Position numbers and translations under genes: made by a program
Assembly (NCBI GenBank): GCA_030149815.1
Contig: JASLHI010000052.1
Location: 1-46,023, forward strand
DNA from: Aquirhabdus sp.
GTDB taxonomy: Bacteria > Pseudomonadota > Gammaproteobacteria > Pseudomonadales > Moraxellaceae
Length of the DNA stretch: 46,023 nucleotides
Reading direction: 5' to 3'
Shown: piece after piece, positions 16,530 through 25,397 of the stretch
Numbering within the stretch: position 1 is the stretch's first letter
How the letters are laid out: each line of letters opens with the position of its first letter
Notes under the pieces: generated by a model
Database searches by the model: none
What the model was told of the DNA's origin: nothing
The model's input: only the letters and a program-made list of their open reading frames with translations

Positions 16530-16558
16530 CTTGTAATTTTACAAGCATGCATTATTAA
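16530..16558 (+). promoter_or_regulatory. Putative lon promoter with palindrome over the -35
   Basis: TTGTAA (16531-16536) and TATTAA (16553-16558) with a 16-nt spacer. The -35 lies in a perfect 16-bp palindrome, CTTGTAATTTTACAAG (16530-16545), which looks like a regulator site. A sigma32-type element was not convincing. Confidence 0.4.
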
Positions 16559-16603
16559 TAAATCATGACAACCGAATAAGCTGATGTTTCATAGGAGTGA
16601 TTT

Positions 16604-19042
16604 ATGACAGAGTCTAAACAAACCGACGCCCCGCACATCACAGCCACCGATCGCGTTCTACCGTTGCTCGCACTACGCGATGTCGTGGTCTATCCACACA
16701 TGCAAATTGCATTATTCGTTGGACGCCCAAAGTCTATTCGCGCTGTTGAAATTGCACGCGAAGAAGATGATCTTGTATTCGTCGTCGCCCAAAAAGATTC
16801 ACTGACAGAAGACATTGATGACAGCAATCTGTACCAATACGGTACGGTCAGTCGCATCGTGCAAGTCGTGAACCATGAAAATGATGATAATTGCATCAAG
16901 GTGCTGATCGAAGGTTTGTACCGTGCACGTCGTAAAGCAATCATCGATCATGATGATTACATGCGTGCGGACACAACTCCAGAACCAACACCAATCAAAA
17001 TCAGCGCTAGCGCACAAAAAACTGAGCGTGAAGCACTGCAACAACTGTTTGCTCAATATGCAGAAGCAAAATTGCGCAACAGCCGTGAATTGATTGCTGC
17101 ATCAGAAAAAATTACTGAACTTTTGGAAATGGTTTATTTCATCGCGACCCGTGCGCCGCTTGCAATAGATGTCAAACAAAAGTTTCTTGAAGATGCCAAT
17201 ATTGCAGATCATGTCAAAGAACTTACTGACTATTTGCTCCGTCAATCGGAAGAGCAAAAAGTTGAACAAGGTTTACATGAGTCGGTTAAACGACAAATGG
17301 AAAAAAACCAACGTGAATACTTCCTCAATGAAAAGATGAAGGTCATTCAACGTGAACTTTCTGACATGAATGAAGGCGATGTCGATGAAATGGGCGAACT
17401 TGAAAAACGCCTGTTCGATGCCGAATTGCCTGAAGATGTGCGTAAAAAAGCCGAAAGCGAATTCAAGAAATTGAAAGCGATGCAACCTGCTTCCAGCGAA
17501 GCCTCTGTTGTGCGCAACTATATTGATTGGATTTTGAATACACCGTGGCTTAAAGCCTCGAAAGTTGCGATCAAACTCGATAAAGCGCAAGAAATTTTGG
17601 ATGAAGATCATTATGGTCTGAAAGAAGTCAAAGAGCGCATTGTTGAGTTCCTTGCAGTACAGTCACGCGTCAAGCAATTGCGCGGCCCGATCCTGTGCTT
17701 AGTTGGCCCTCCCGGTGTCGGTAAAACGTCACTGGGTGAATCTGTAGCTAAAGCGACAGGTCGTGAGTTTGTCCGTATGGCGCTTGGTGGCGTGCGTGAT
17801 GAAGCGGAGATTCGTGGTCATCGCCGTACTTATATTGGTGCGATGCCAGGTAAGATTGTACAGCATTTGTCTAAAGTCGGCGTAAAGAACCCGCTGTTCT
17901 TGCTCGATGAAATTGACAAGATGGCACAGGATTATCGTGGTGATCCTGCGTCAGCTTTGCTTGAAGTACTCGATCCATCACAGAACCACAAGTTCAATGA
18001 TCATTATCTTGATCTTGATCTAGACTTGTCAGAAGTGATGTTTATCTGTACTGCAAATACGATGAACATCCCTGCTCCACTCTTGGATCGTATGGAAGTC
18101 ATCCGCTTGCCGGGTTACACCGAAGACGAAAAAGTAAATATTGCCGAGCGTTATTTAATTCCGAAAGCGATCAAGTCAAATGGCTTGAAACTAAAAGAAT
18201 TAACGATTCAAGAAGATGCAGTACGCGAATTGATTCGTCGTTATACCCGTGAAGCGGGTGTGCGTAATCTTGAGCGTGAAGTATCGAAGATTTGTCGTAA
18301 GGTCGTAAAAGAAGCTGTGACCAGCAAATCGAAGAATGTGCATATCGACGTCAGCGAAGCAAATCTCGTCGATTACTCAGGTGTCTATAAGTTCGATTTC
18401 GGTCGTGCTGAAGATGATGCGCAGATTGGTCGTGTCACTGGTTTAGCTTGGACTTCTGTGGGCGGTGAGTTACTCACAATTGAAGCGGCAGCGGTCAAAG
18501 GCAAAGGCGCTTACACAGCAACTGGCTCTCTTGGCGATGTCATGCAAGAGTCAATCAAAGCTGCGGTTACGGTCATGCGTACACGCGGTGATCAGTTGGG
18601 AATTCCGTTTGAGAAATTCAACAACACGGATATTCACGTCCACATGCCTGAAGGTGCTACACCGAAAGATGGTCCTTCTGCGGGTATTGGTCTAACGACT
18701 GCGCTTGTGTCTGCAATGACAGGTATTCCTGTCCGTGCGGATATTGCGATGACAGGTGAAGTGACCTTACGCGGTTTGGTCTTGCCGATTGGTGGTTTGA
18801 AGGAAAAATTACTTGCTGCACATCGCGGCGGCGTGAAGATTGTGTTGATTCCAACTGAGAATTTACGCGATCTTCATGAAATTCCTGACAACATCAAAGC
18901 TGGTTTAGACATTCGCCCAGTGAAGACGATTGATGAAGTGTTGAAAGCTGCATTGGTTGAAATGCCTAAGCCGCTTCCAATTGAGATTCCTGAGGTCGCA
19001 CTGGTTAAGCCAGAAGCAACGAAGGATACTGCACGTCATTGA
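16604..19042 (+). CDS. lon: ATP-dependent protease Lon
   Basis: Cytoplasmic AAA+ serine protease removing misfolded and regulatory proteins. The 812 residues comprise the N-terminal substrate domain (LPLLALRDVVVYPHM near 19-33), the long helical linker, the AAA+ domain with Walker A GPPGVGKTS and Walker B LFLLDEIDKM, and the C-terminal protease domain. The catalytic dyad is S692 in PKDGPSAG and K735 in GGLKEK. Spacing of 43 residues equals that in E. coli Lon. AGGAG precedes the ATG. The final about 30 residues are a Pro/Glu-rich tail. Monocistronic, with its own terminator. Confidence 0.98.
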   Translation: MTESKQTDAPHITATDRVLPLLALRDVVVYPHMQIALFVGRPKSIRAVEIAREEDDLVFVVAQKDSLTEDIDDSNLYQYGTVSRIVQVVNHENDDNCIKVLIEGLYRARRKAIIDHDDYMRADTTPEPTPIKISASAQKTEREALQQLFAQYAEAKLRNSRELIAASEKITELLEMVYFIATRAPLAIDVKQKFLEDANIADHVKELTDYLLRQSEEQKVEQGLHESVKRQMEKNQREYFLNEKMKVIQRELSDMNEGDVDEMGELEKRLFDAELPEDVRKKAESEFKKLKAMQPASSEASVVRNYIDWILNTPWLKASKVAIKLDKAQEILDEDHYGLKEVKERIVEFLAVQSRVKQLRGPILCLVGPPGVGKTSLGESVAKATGREFVRMALGGVRDEAEIRGHRRTYIGAMPGKIVQHLSKVGVKNPLFLLDEIDKMAQDYRGDPASALLEVLDPSQNHKFNDHYLDLDLDLSEVMFICTANTMNIPAPLLDRMEVIRLPGYTEDEKVNIAERYLIPKAIKSNGLKLKELTIQEDAVRELIRRYTREAGVRNLEREVSKICRKVVKEAVTSKSKNVHIDVSEANLVDYSGVYKFDFGRAEDDAQIGRVTGLAWTSVGGELLTIEAAAVKGKGAYTATGSLGDVMQESIKAAVTVMRTRGDQLGIPFEKFNNTDIHVHMPEGATPKDGPSAGIGLTTALVSAMTGIPVRADIAMTGEVTLRGLVLPIGGLKEKLLAAHRGGVKIVLIPTENLRDLHEIPDNIKAGLDIRPVKTIDEVLKAALVEMPKPLPIEIPEVALVKPEATKDTARH

Positions 19043-19068
19043 TTGGATGATTGTAGTTTAGAGTGAAG

Positions 19069-19100
19069 AAAGCCCTCGACCTTTGGTTCGGGGGCTTTTT
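19069..19100 (+). terminator. Rho-independent terminator of lon
   Basis: AAAGCCCTCGA (19069-19079) pairs with TCGGGGGCTTT (19088-19098) including one G-T pair, followed by T. Its sequence resembles the terminator at 20102-20135. Confidence 0.9.
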
Positions 19101-19101
19101 A

Positions 19102-19129
19102 TTTACAATTTAAAAACTAGTGTTATATT
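19102..19129 (+). promoter_or_regulatory. Promoter of the unrecognised gene
   Basis: TTTACA (19102-19107) and TATATT (19124-19129) with a 16-nt spacer directly after the lon terminator. Transcription from about 19136 would exclude the GTG at 19120 as a start. Confidence 0.5.
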
Positions 19130-19209
19130 CAGTACGCTCTATACAACAATATATGACATTAATTAGAAGTATTCGAAGTAAAAACTATCATCTTCCCTCG
19201 GAGAATATT

Positions 19210-20025
19210 TTGAATAAAAGAGAAAATTACGAAAATGGAATTCTTACTGTACGCTTTACAGGTGAAAATTTATCCTTACATGGGGTTAGCATCTATGACT
19301 TAGGAGAGTCTCTTTTAGCTTTACAACGAATAGTCCATAAAGCCTATCTTGCTAAAGAAGGTCGATTATATAAAGGTTCCTATCCAAACAAAGAAGAACG
19401 AGAAAAACTTGCGCTGCAATTAGGGGAAAGGCGACGAAGTTCAGATGCTTTTGCACTAGTGCCACTTTTAGCAGATCCTAACATTCAGGACTTCATGAAA
19501 AAGCTCTGTGATTACATTTTGTCTGGCATTGTTGGTTACTACACTGGAGATTTACTTGATCGGGTAAAAAATGAAAAAGATGAAAATAAAAGAATCTTTA
19601 TAGGAGCTATTTACGGTGAAGTAGTGAATATTGTTAATCGCGTAGATACTATTGGTGGTGTAGAAGGCATATCAATTGGAGCTCCAGCTTTGGGTAGGGA
19701 GACCGTTGCTGCCTTTAGTAGCGAAACAAAAAAATATTTAGCAGAGATAAAAGATGAAACATATCTTGGTAGCTATCAAGAGATTAATGGTAGTGTCTAC
19801 AAATTTTATCCAGCGAGTCGTATTATCGGAATTAGGAGAGCTGGCGGCAATACGATTACTGTTTTCTTAAATGAGAAAGATTTTGAAGAAATTAGATATA
19901 AAAAAGAAACTAATCCAATGTACCGCTTTAAAGGGCATCCCGTTTATAAATTCGGTATTGAGACAAAGTCTGTGTCAGAGTTCCAAGCAGATGAAATAGA
20001 ATATATTGTTAAAGAAGAAAGTTAG
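19210..20025 (+). CDS. Unrecognised cytoplasmic protein
   Basis: No family recognised. From the preferred start it has 271 aa, no signal peptide and no clear transmembrane segment. The N-terminal part (about 10-60) is strand-helix (ILTVRFTGENL, then LGESLLALQRIVH). The middle (about 95-150) has a moderately hydrophobic helix near a YYTGDLLD segment, and the C-terminal part (about 190-270) is beta-rich with many aromatic and charged residues (VYKFYPASRIIGIRR). The frame is open from a GTG at 19120, but the TTG at 19210 has CGGAGA 6 nt upstream and lies after a plausible promoter. Base composition is more AT-rich than lon, and the gene is isolated between terminators, which suggests acquisition. 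Confidence 0.8.
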   Translation: MNKRENYENGILTVRFTGENLSLHGVSIYDLGESLLALQRIVHKAYLAKEGRLYKGSYPNKEEREKLALQLGERRRSSDAFALVPLLADPNIQDFMKKLCDYILSGIVGYYTGDLLDRVKNEKDENKRIFIGAIYGEVVNIVNRVDTIGGVEGISIGAPALGRETVAAFSSETKKYLAEIKDETYLGSYQEINGSVYKFYPASRIIGIRRAGGNTITVFLNEKDFEEIRYKKETNPMYRFKGHPVYKFGIETKSVSEFQADEIEYIVKEES

Positions 20026-20029
20026 TTCA

Positions 20030-20061
20030 GTAGGGCGCAATAAGCCAAAGCGCATTGCGCC
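20030..20061. repeat. GTAGGG-type palindromic element
   Basis: GTAGGGCGCAAT followed by a short loop and ATTGCGCC. GGCGCAAT (20034-20041) pairs perfectly with 20054-20061. It resembles small intergenic palindromes with a GTAGGG head found in many Proteobacteria. A related structure occurs at 25918-25945. Confidence 0.5.
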
Positions 20062-20101
20062 AATCTCAATAACTTTCCGCACTAAGATGCAAATAAGATG
20101 C

Positions 20102-20135
20102 AAAAAAGCCCTAGACTTCGGTTTAGGGCTTTTTT
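20102..20135. terminator. Bidirectional terminator
   Basis: AAAAAAGCCCTA (20102-20113) pairs with TAGGGCTTTTTT (20124-20135), with A and T runs on both sides. It serves the convergent unrecognised gene (plus) and the metalloprotease gene (minus). Confidence 0.9.
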
Positions 20136-20154
20136 AACCATTTTTCAAAATCAC

Positions 20155-21075
20155 CTAATACGACGGCACACGTCCGTACAATAAATCAATATCAGCCTGC
20201 GTTAGCTTAAAATTCGCTAAATCTTGTTCCCCCATCATCGGATACATCAGCGCATGCGGATCTCTCGAATGCTTCAAACCTAACGAATGTCCCAGCTCAT
20301 GCGCCAAAATTAAACGCAATTCATCTTTATTATCATATTCATAAATATTGATTGCATCGCCTTTATAGAGCCCAGCCTCAAAAGGATGTCCCACAAACTT
20401 CTGATTATAGTCTTGAGCTTGCTGATTATAACCATCCTCTTGCGACTGAATAACTTCTCCCTGATGCCTTAAATTAACTTGCTCTACATCCAGATTTGTA
20501 CCTTTCTGATTGTACTCAGCGACATCGTGATCAATCTGATCACTTTCCATTTGCATAGTTTGTGCTTCCATGGGTGTTGCACCACCACGCGCATTAATTA
20601 AAGCAACCATATGCTGATGCTGGCTAATTCGTTCATTCAATGCAGCTAGCTCATCATTGTGTCGTTGGTATTCACTCGTCAGCTCTGATTTCTTCTGTTG
20701 AAAATCATCTTTTGCAGCCTGATTACGACCTTGACCATCGTCTAACACACGTTGAGCTTGCTGCCTCTCATTAGTTGTTTGTTGACGTTGATCATAAATA
20801 AAATTAATCGTAAACGATGCGTTAGGATGATAAAAAAAGAATTTATGTCCTAAAGGCTCTTCCCAAACTCTCGCTGCTTGACTAATCAGATCCTTCGCTT
20901 CACTCTCACTTAAATTAAAACGAGGATCAATTGTACCAATACGATAATAAACTTCACGTTCAGCAGCCGGCTTAGAGAGATCATTACGAATTTGCTGATG
21001 TTCTTTGTGAAAAATCACAAAGAAAAATATGACTAAACTGAATAAAATAATAATGTTACGCACGAATAAAATCAT
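20155..21075 (-). CDS. Matrixin-type zinc metalloprotease with coiled-coil insert
   Basis: A 306-aa membrane-anchored or exported protease. Residues 4-22 form a hydrophobic segment with few charges before it. The zinc site HELGHSLGLKH (H259, E260, H263, G266, H269) is the full metzincin HExxHxxGxxH signature, followed by a Met-turn candidate in ALMYPMM (277-280). The N-terminal part (YYRIGTIDPRFNLS, 44-57, then AARVWEEPLG and FTINFIYD) matches the first strands of a matrixin domain. Between them residues about 97-225 are Gln/Glu/Asp-rich coiled coil inserted into the catalytic domain. No propeptide cysteine switch is visible. Transcribed alone; substrate unknown. Confidence 0.85.
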   Translation of the reverse strand: MILFVRNIIILFSLVIFFFVIFHKEHQQIRNDLSKPAAEREVYYRIGTIDPRFNLSESEAKDLISQAARVWEEPLGHKFFFYHPNASFTINFIYDQRQQTTNERQQAQRVLDDGQGRNQAAKDDFQQKKSELTSEYQRHNDELAALNERISQHQHMVALINARGGATPMEAQTMQMESDQIDHDVAEYNQKGTNLDVEQVNLRHQGEVIQSQEDGYNQQAQDYNQKFVGHPFEAGLYKGDAINIYEYDNKDELRLILAHELGHSLGLKHSRDPHALMYPMMGEQDLANFKLTQADIDLLYGRVPSY

Positions 21076-21115
21076 CCATGTCTTTTAATTATATAAATTT
21101 TTCTTAACGTAATAC

Positions 21116-21775
21116 TTAAATAGCACCACGCGCCAATGCATCCCTCACAGGCTTAAACGAGCGGCGATGATCATCAATCGCACCATGAGTCATTAAAGCA
21201 GCAACATGCGCTGCCGTTGGATAACCTTTGTGTTTAGCAAAACCATACTGAGGATGAATTGCATCCAAAGCCTCAAGCTGGCGATCACGCGTGACCTTTG
21301 CCAAAATACTTGCCGCACCAATACTCACTTCCAACGCATCTCCACCGACGATGGCTTCACAGGGTACGCTCGCATCAGGACAACGATTTCCATCAATTAA
21401 TGCAAGACGCGGCACAATCGGCAATCCATGAATCGCGCGTCGCATCGCAAGCATGGTCGCATGGAGGATGTTTAACTCATCAATCTCAGCAGGCGTTGCT
21501 TCAGCAATACAATACGCTGCAGCATTTGCCACGATCACATCAAACAAGCGATTACGCTGTTTCTCAGTCAGTTTTTTTGAATCGTTAATGCCTTCTATCG
21601 GTCTCTCAGGATTCAGAATGACTGCGGCAGCGACCACTGAACCCACCAACGGTCCTCGCCCCGCTTCATCAACGCCCGCAATACAAACGGTATTGGGAAC
21701 AATAATCGCTTGTGTCGAACGAACCAAAATCCCCTGATTGTGCAGATGATCTAATCCTTGACTAAATAGTGGCAT
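21116..21775 (-). CDS. rnhB: Ribonuclease HII
   Basis: RNase HII nicks RNA in RNA-DNA hybrids and removes misincorporated ribonucleotides. The DEAGRGPLVG motif (about 35-44) carries the first two acidic residues. INDSKKLTEKQR follows, and LIDGNRCPD and ASILAKVTRDR supply the remaining catalytic and substrate residues. At 219 aa the length is standard, with an N-terminal extension of about 25 residues. The start overlaps the end of lpxB by 14 bases, so the two are coupled. Confidence 0.96.
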   Translation of the reverse strand: MPLFSQGLDHLHNQGILVRSTQAIIVPNTVCIAGVDEAGRGPLVGSVVAAAVILNPERPIEGINDSKKLTEKQRNRLFDVIVANAAAYCIAEATPAEIDELNILHATMLAMRRAIHGLPIVPRLALIDGNRCPDASVPCEAIVGGDALEVSIGAASILAKVTRDRQLEALDAIHPQYGFAKHKGYPTAAHVAALMTHGAIDDHRRSFKPVRDALARGAI

Positions 21776-22988
21776 CTATTTTTTCCTCTAACAAAGACAA
21801 GACTGCCGCCGCAGCCGAACTGACATTTTCACTTTGTAAGCGACTATGGATATTACACAGTTCAATATGCTGTGTTTGCCAAGCACCTTGTTTAAATTCG
21901 GGATCACTCAATAACGGCATCATTTCACTCACTACATTATGAGCTGTTGCTTGGGCTTGAATCAGCTCAGGCACAATCGTGCGACCCGCAAGAATATTTG
22001 GTAATGAAAACCACGGTGTTTTAATCATCCAACGCACAAATAAGTAAGTCAGCCAATGTACACGGCCTACCACAACCATCGGACGACCTAAAAGCAATGC
22101 TTCAAGAGCTGCCGTGCCAGAAGCCAACATCACCACATCACTAGCAGCCATTACACGTCGTCCAACGCTACCAATTTCGCCAGCTGTATCATTCGGCTCA
22201 ATCACCTGAATTGCTCGTTGCACCTCAGTAGGTTGCTCTGCCAATAATGCTTTAATTTGCGCGAGACGTGCGTCATTTGCCGCAGGAATAACAAAACGGA
22301 TCTGTCCAAATTTCTTTAACAGTTTGGCTGTACTGTCCACTAAAACACGACCAACACGTTCTACTTCACTCGAACGACTACCTGGCAACAAACCCACCAC
22401 AACTTGATCCACAGGAATACCAAGCTGTTGCTTGCCTATACTGACCTGATGATTCAATGGCAAACTACGCGCCAATGGATGTCCCACAAAAACTGCTTTC
22501 ACATCATGCTTATGATAAAAATCCACCTCAAATGGAAGTAGACACAACACCATATCTACCGCAGCACGAATGCCAACAACACGCCCTTGCCGCCAAGCCC
22601 AAACAGAAGGACTAACATATTGAACGGTTTTGATATGCTTTTCTTTGAGTAACTTAGAAACACGAAGATTAAAATCTGGTGCATCAACGCCAATAAATAA
22701 ATCAATCTTTTCTTTTTCGAATGTTTCAATTAAACCATCACGAATCTTAAATAACTCAGGCAAGCGCCCTAATACTTCAAAAAGACCAAATAAAGATAAA
22801 CGTTCAAGCGGATATAAACTCGTCAGACCTTCTGCCTGCATTTGCGGTCCGCCAATACCAATCAAACGTACATTTGGGTGAATTTTTTTTATTTCACGAA
22901 TTAAATCAGCACCCAACGTATCTCCAGATAGCTCCCCTGCCACCATGCCAATCGTCAACACTTTCGTCCTAGCTATCATGCCGTTCAA
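21762..22988 (-). CDS. lpxB: Lipid-A-disaccharide synthase
   Basis: LpxB is a peripheral inner-membrane glycosyltransferase (family GT19) that condenses UDP-2,3-diacylglucosamine with lipid X to form the lipid A disaccharide. Recognisable segments are AGELSGDTLGADLI, IGIGGPQMQAEG, IGVDAPDFNLRV, QYVSPSVWAWRQGRV, FVGHPLA and LLPGSRSSEVERV, ending in the ASGTAALEALLLGRPMVV donor-site region. At 408 aa it is slightly longer than E. coli LpxB (382). Its presence implies a lipid-A-containing outer membrane. Coupled to rnhB, a common gammaproteobacterial pairing. Confidence 0.96.
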   Translation of the reverse strand: MNGMIARTKVLTIGMVAGELSGDTLGADLIREIKKIHPNVRLIGIGGPQMQAEGLTSLYPLERLSLFGLFEVLGRLPELFKIRDGLIETFEKEKIDLFIGVDAPDFNLRVSKLLKEKHIKTVQYVSPSVWAWRQGRVVGIRAAVDMVLCLLPFEVDFYHKHDVKAVFVGHPLARSLPLNHQVSIGKQQLGIPVDQVVVGLLPGSRSSEVERVGRVLVDSTAKLLKKFGQIRFVIPAANDARLAQIKALLAEQPTEVQRAIQVIEPNDTAGEIGSVGRRVMAASDVVMLASGTAALEALLLGRPMVVVGRVHWLTYLFVRWMIKTPWFSLPNILAGRTIVPELIQAQATAHNVVSEMMPLLSDPEFKQGAWQTQHIELCNIHSRLQSENVSSAAAAVLSLLEEKIDATI

Positions 22989-23168
22989 TCCAACTCATAT
23001 TGCCGCATAGTTTAGCATTGCCAACTAGAGCCACAACATTTCACAGCAGATTAATCTTGATGAGACGAGATTATCCTTATATGAATTTTATTCATAAGTT
23101 ATCCAATTTTAATCGTTTGTAAAGCAAAGCGTATAAGTCTAATCTTTTGCAATATTTTTGATAAACTT

Positions 23169-24089
23169 ATGAATATTGCAACTATGACTGATTATTATTT
23201 TATTCTTGCTGGCTTAATCGTCGGATTCTGTGTCGGTGTCACAGGCGTTGGTGGTGGTTCACTGATGACTCCAATCCTCATCAGTATCATGGGAATTCCA
23301 CCACAAATCGCGATTGGTACAGATTTGCTCTATGCCTCAATTTCCAAGTTCTGCGGTTCACTTGTTCATGCAAAAAAGCTGAATATCGTTTGGCCAATCG
23401 TCATTTTTCTTTCGATCGGCAGTATTCCTGCGTCACTCGGTACAACTTGGGCATTACATCATTTCTTCAGCGATGCGAATCAATACAAAAAATTACTCAC
23501 GATCGTGCTTGGTTTTATGTTGGTGTTGACTGGCGTTTCAATTCTGTTTCGTGGGCGTATTGAACAATTCTTTGCTAAACGTCGTGGAATGACGACTGAA
23601 GCACGCCATCATTTACACGAAGGCAGCACCGATGCACAGAACCATCAAACTAAAGAGCTTCTGAAAAATAAACCTCTCGTCATTTTTATGGGAGCTGTTT
23701 TGGGTGTATTTGTGACCCTATCCTCTGTTGGTGCTGGTGCGTTTGGTGTGATGGCGCTTGTGCTTTTATTTCCGAACTTACCGATGATTCGTATTATTGG
23801 CTCGGACGTTGTTCATGCCGTTTTGCTGACATTAGTTGCAGGACTTGGGCATTTATTTTCAGGAAATGTCGATTTCAACATGCTGACATTTTTGCTGATT
23901 GGTGCGATTCCAGCAATTATTGTGGGTACATTGATTAGTTCTAAACTTCCAGAGCATCTTATTCGCCAAGTATTAGGCATCACATTATTACTACTTGGAA
24001 TTAATTTTGTGGTCAATCCAGTGAAGCAAAAAGCAGCTCCAGCAACCACACCTGTCACCACAATTAGCAATGCGAAAGTGACCAGCTAA
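23169..24089 (+). CDS. TauE/SafE family sulfite or anion permease
   Basis: A 306-aa inner-membrane protein with about eight hydrophobic segments in two repeated halves. The first half starts FILAGLIVGFCVGVTGVGGG and the second LGVFVTLSSVGAGAFGVM, the twin Gly-rich motifs of the TauE/SafE (DUF81) family. A charged, His-rich loop (about 135-160) separates them. Relatives export sulfite, sulfoacetate or related anions; the substrate is unknown. The ATG follows weak signals. A strong terminator follows, within about 45 bp of the stop. Transcribed alone. Confidence 0.88.
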   Translation: MNIATMTDYYFILAGLIVGFCVGVTGVGGGSLMTPILISIMGIPPQIAIGTDLLYASISKFCGSLVHAKKLNIVWPIVIFLSIGSIPASLGTTWALHHFFSDANQYKKLLTIVLGFMLVLTGVSILFRGRIEQFFAKRRGMTTEARHHLHEGSTDAQNHQTKELLKNKPLVIFMGAVLGVFVTLSSVGAGAFGVMALVLLFPNLPMIRIIGSDVVHAVLLTLVAGLGHLFSGNVDFNMLTFLLIGAIPAIIVGTLISSKLPEHLIRQVLGITLLLLGINFVVNPVKQKAAPATTPVTTISNAKVTS

Positions 24090-24132
24090 TCAAAAGCAGT
24101 ATTGATTCGGTCGAAATATTTATTATTTGCCC

Positions 24133-24162
24133 AAAAATCGCTCAATTCGAGCGATTTTTTAC
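24133..24162 (+). terminator. Terminator of the TauE-type gene
   Basis: AAAAATCGCTC (24133-24143) and GAGCGATTTTT (24149-24159) form a perfect 11-bp stem with a 5-nt loop and a T run. It lies inside the open frame upstream of the DAHP synthase, so translation of that enzyme must begin after it. Confidence 0.9.
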
Positions 24163-24242
24163 CATCAATCCCTTGTACTGATCCTGACTTGCCCTCATTC
24201 TTGTGTGTTAGGGTAATTATTAATTTTTTTGGTGAAAAAGTC

Positions 24243-25355
24243 GTGGCTAACGCAGAAACAAATCAAGCAAACAATCAAACAACACATGCAGTAGACCAGC
24301 AAGTTGAAGACATCAATATTTCAGCAATCGAGCTGTTGGTGACTCCTGCTGAACTTAAAACAGAACTTCCATTATCTGATGCTGCAAAGGCAACTGTTTT
24401 GGCTGGTCGTCAAACCGTTCGCAACATTCTGGATGGAAGTGATCCGCGTCTGTTTGTCGTTATTGGTCCATGCTCGATTCACGATCCAAAAGCAGCACAC
24501 GATTATGCAAATCGTCTGAAAGTACTCGCTGAACAAGTTAAAGACACCCTGTACCTTGTTATGCGTGTCTACTTTGAAAAACCACGCACCACTGTCGGTT
24601 GGAAAGGTCTGATCAATGATCCTGACATGAATGACTCATTCAATGTCGAAAAAGGCTTACGCATGGGTCGTGAATTGTTGCTGTCACTCAACGAACAAGG
24701 TCTGCCTTGTGCGACAGAAGCGCTTGACCCAAATTCACCCCAATACCTACAAGACTTGATTAGCTGGTCAGCAATTGGCGCACGCACCACAGAAAGCCAA
24801 ACGCACCGTGAGATGTCTTCAGGCTTATCGTCACCGGTCGGTTTCAAGAATGGTACTGATGGCGGGATGACTGTTGCGATTAACGCAATGCAAGCAGTTG
24901 CATCAGGACATAGCTTCCTCGGCTTAAATGGCGATGGGCAAGTTGCAGTCATTCGTACCAAAGGCAATCCATACGCGCATGTTGTACTCCGTGGTGGTGC
25001 TGGTAAACCAAACTATGATTCAACCGCAGTAGCATCCGTTGAAGCGGCATTGGCAAAAGCAAAAGTCAGTGGCAAAATCATGATCGATGCTAGCCATGCA
25101 AACTCGAATAAAGACCCATACCTACAACCATTGGTATTGCAAAATATCACTCAGCAAATCATTGACGGCAATAAATCAATCGTTGGCGTCATGGTTGAAA
25201 GTCATATCAAAGGTGGTCGTCAAGACATTCCTGCTGACTTATCGCAGTTGGTTTACGGTCAGTCTGTTACCGATGGATGTATTGATTGGGAAACAACTGA
25301 ACAAGCACTTTTGGACATGCACAATGCATTAAAAGGTGTATTACCAACTCGCTAA
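24243..25355 (+). CDS. 3-deoxy-7-phosphoheptulonate synthase (class I DAHP synthase)
   Basis: First enzyme of the shikimate pathway, condensing phosphoenolpyruvate and erythrose 4-phosphate. Class I (AroF/G/H) hallmarks are present: VVIGPCSIHDPKAA, MRVYFEKPRTTVGWKGLIND, IGARTTESQTHRE, VGFKNGTDG and, near the end, VMVESHIKGG. The N-terminal VTPAEL and the GNPYAHVVLRGG region look closest to the Trp-responsive AroH subgroup, but feedback type cannot be settled by eye. The frame is open from 24102, but that region holds a terminator. The GTG at 24243 gives 370 aa, close to the family length, and follows GGTGAAAAAG. Confidence 0.95.
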   Translation: MANAETNQANNQTTHAVDQQVEDINISAIELLVTPAELKTELPLSDAAKATVLAGRQTVRNILDGSDPRLFVVIGPCSIHDPKAAHDYANRLKVLAEQVKDTLYLVMRVYFEKPRTTVGWKGLINDPDMNDSFNVEKGLRMGRELLLSLNEQGLPCATEALDPNSPQYLQDLISWSAIGARTTESQTHREMSSGLSSPVGFKNGTDGGMTVAINAMQAVASGHSFLGLNGDGQVAVIRTKGNPYAHVVLRGGAGKPNYDSTAVASVEAALAKAKVSGKIMIDASHANSNKDPYLQPLVLQNITQQIIDGNKSIVGVMVESHIKGGRQDIPADLSQLVYGQSVTDGCIDWETTEQALLDMHNALKGVLPTR

Positions 25356-25397
25356 AACTTAAAAACTAGAAATCAAAAACTTAAAAAGAGAATAAAA

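Noticed and set aside
17273..17611. 112-residue open frame antisense to lon
   Set aside because: A shadow of the conserved Lon coding sequence on the other strand, with no ribosome-binding site or family resemblance.
19120..19209. GTG or ATG starts for the unrecognised gene upstream of 19210
   Set aside because: The GTG overlaps the predicted -10 box, the ATG at 19153 has no ribosome-binding site, and the TTG at 19210 has GGAGA at good spacing.
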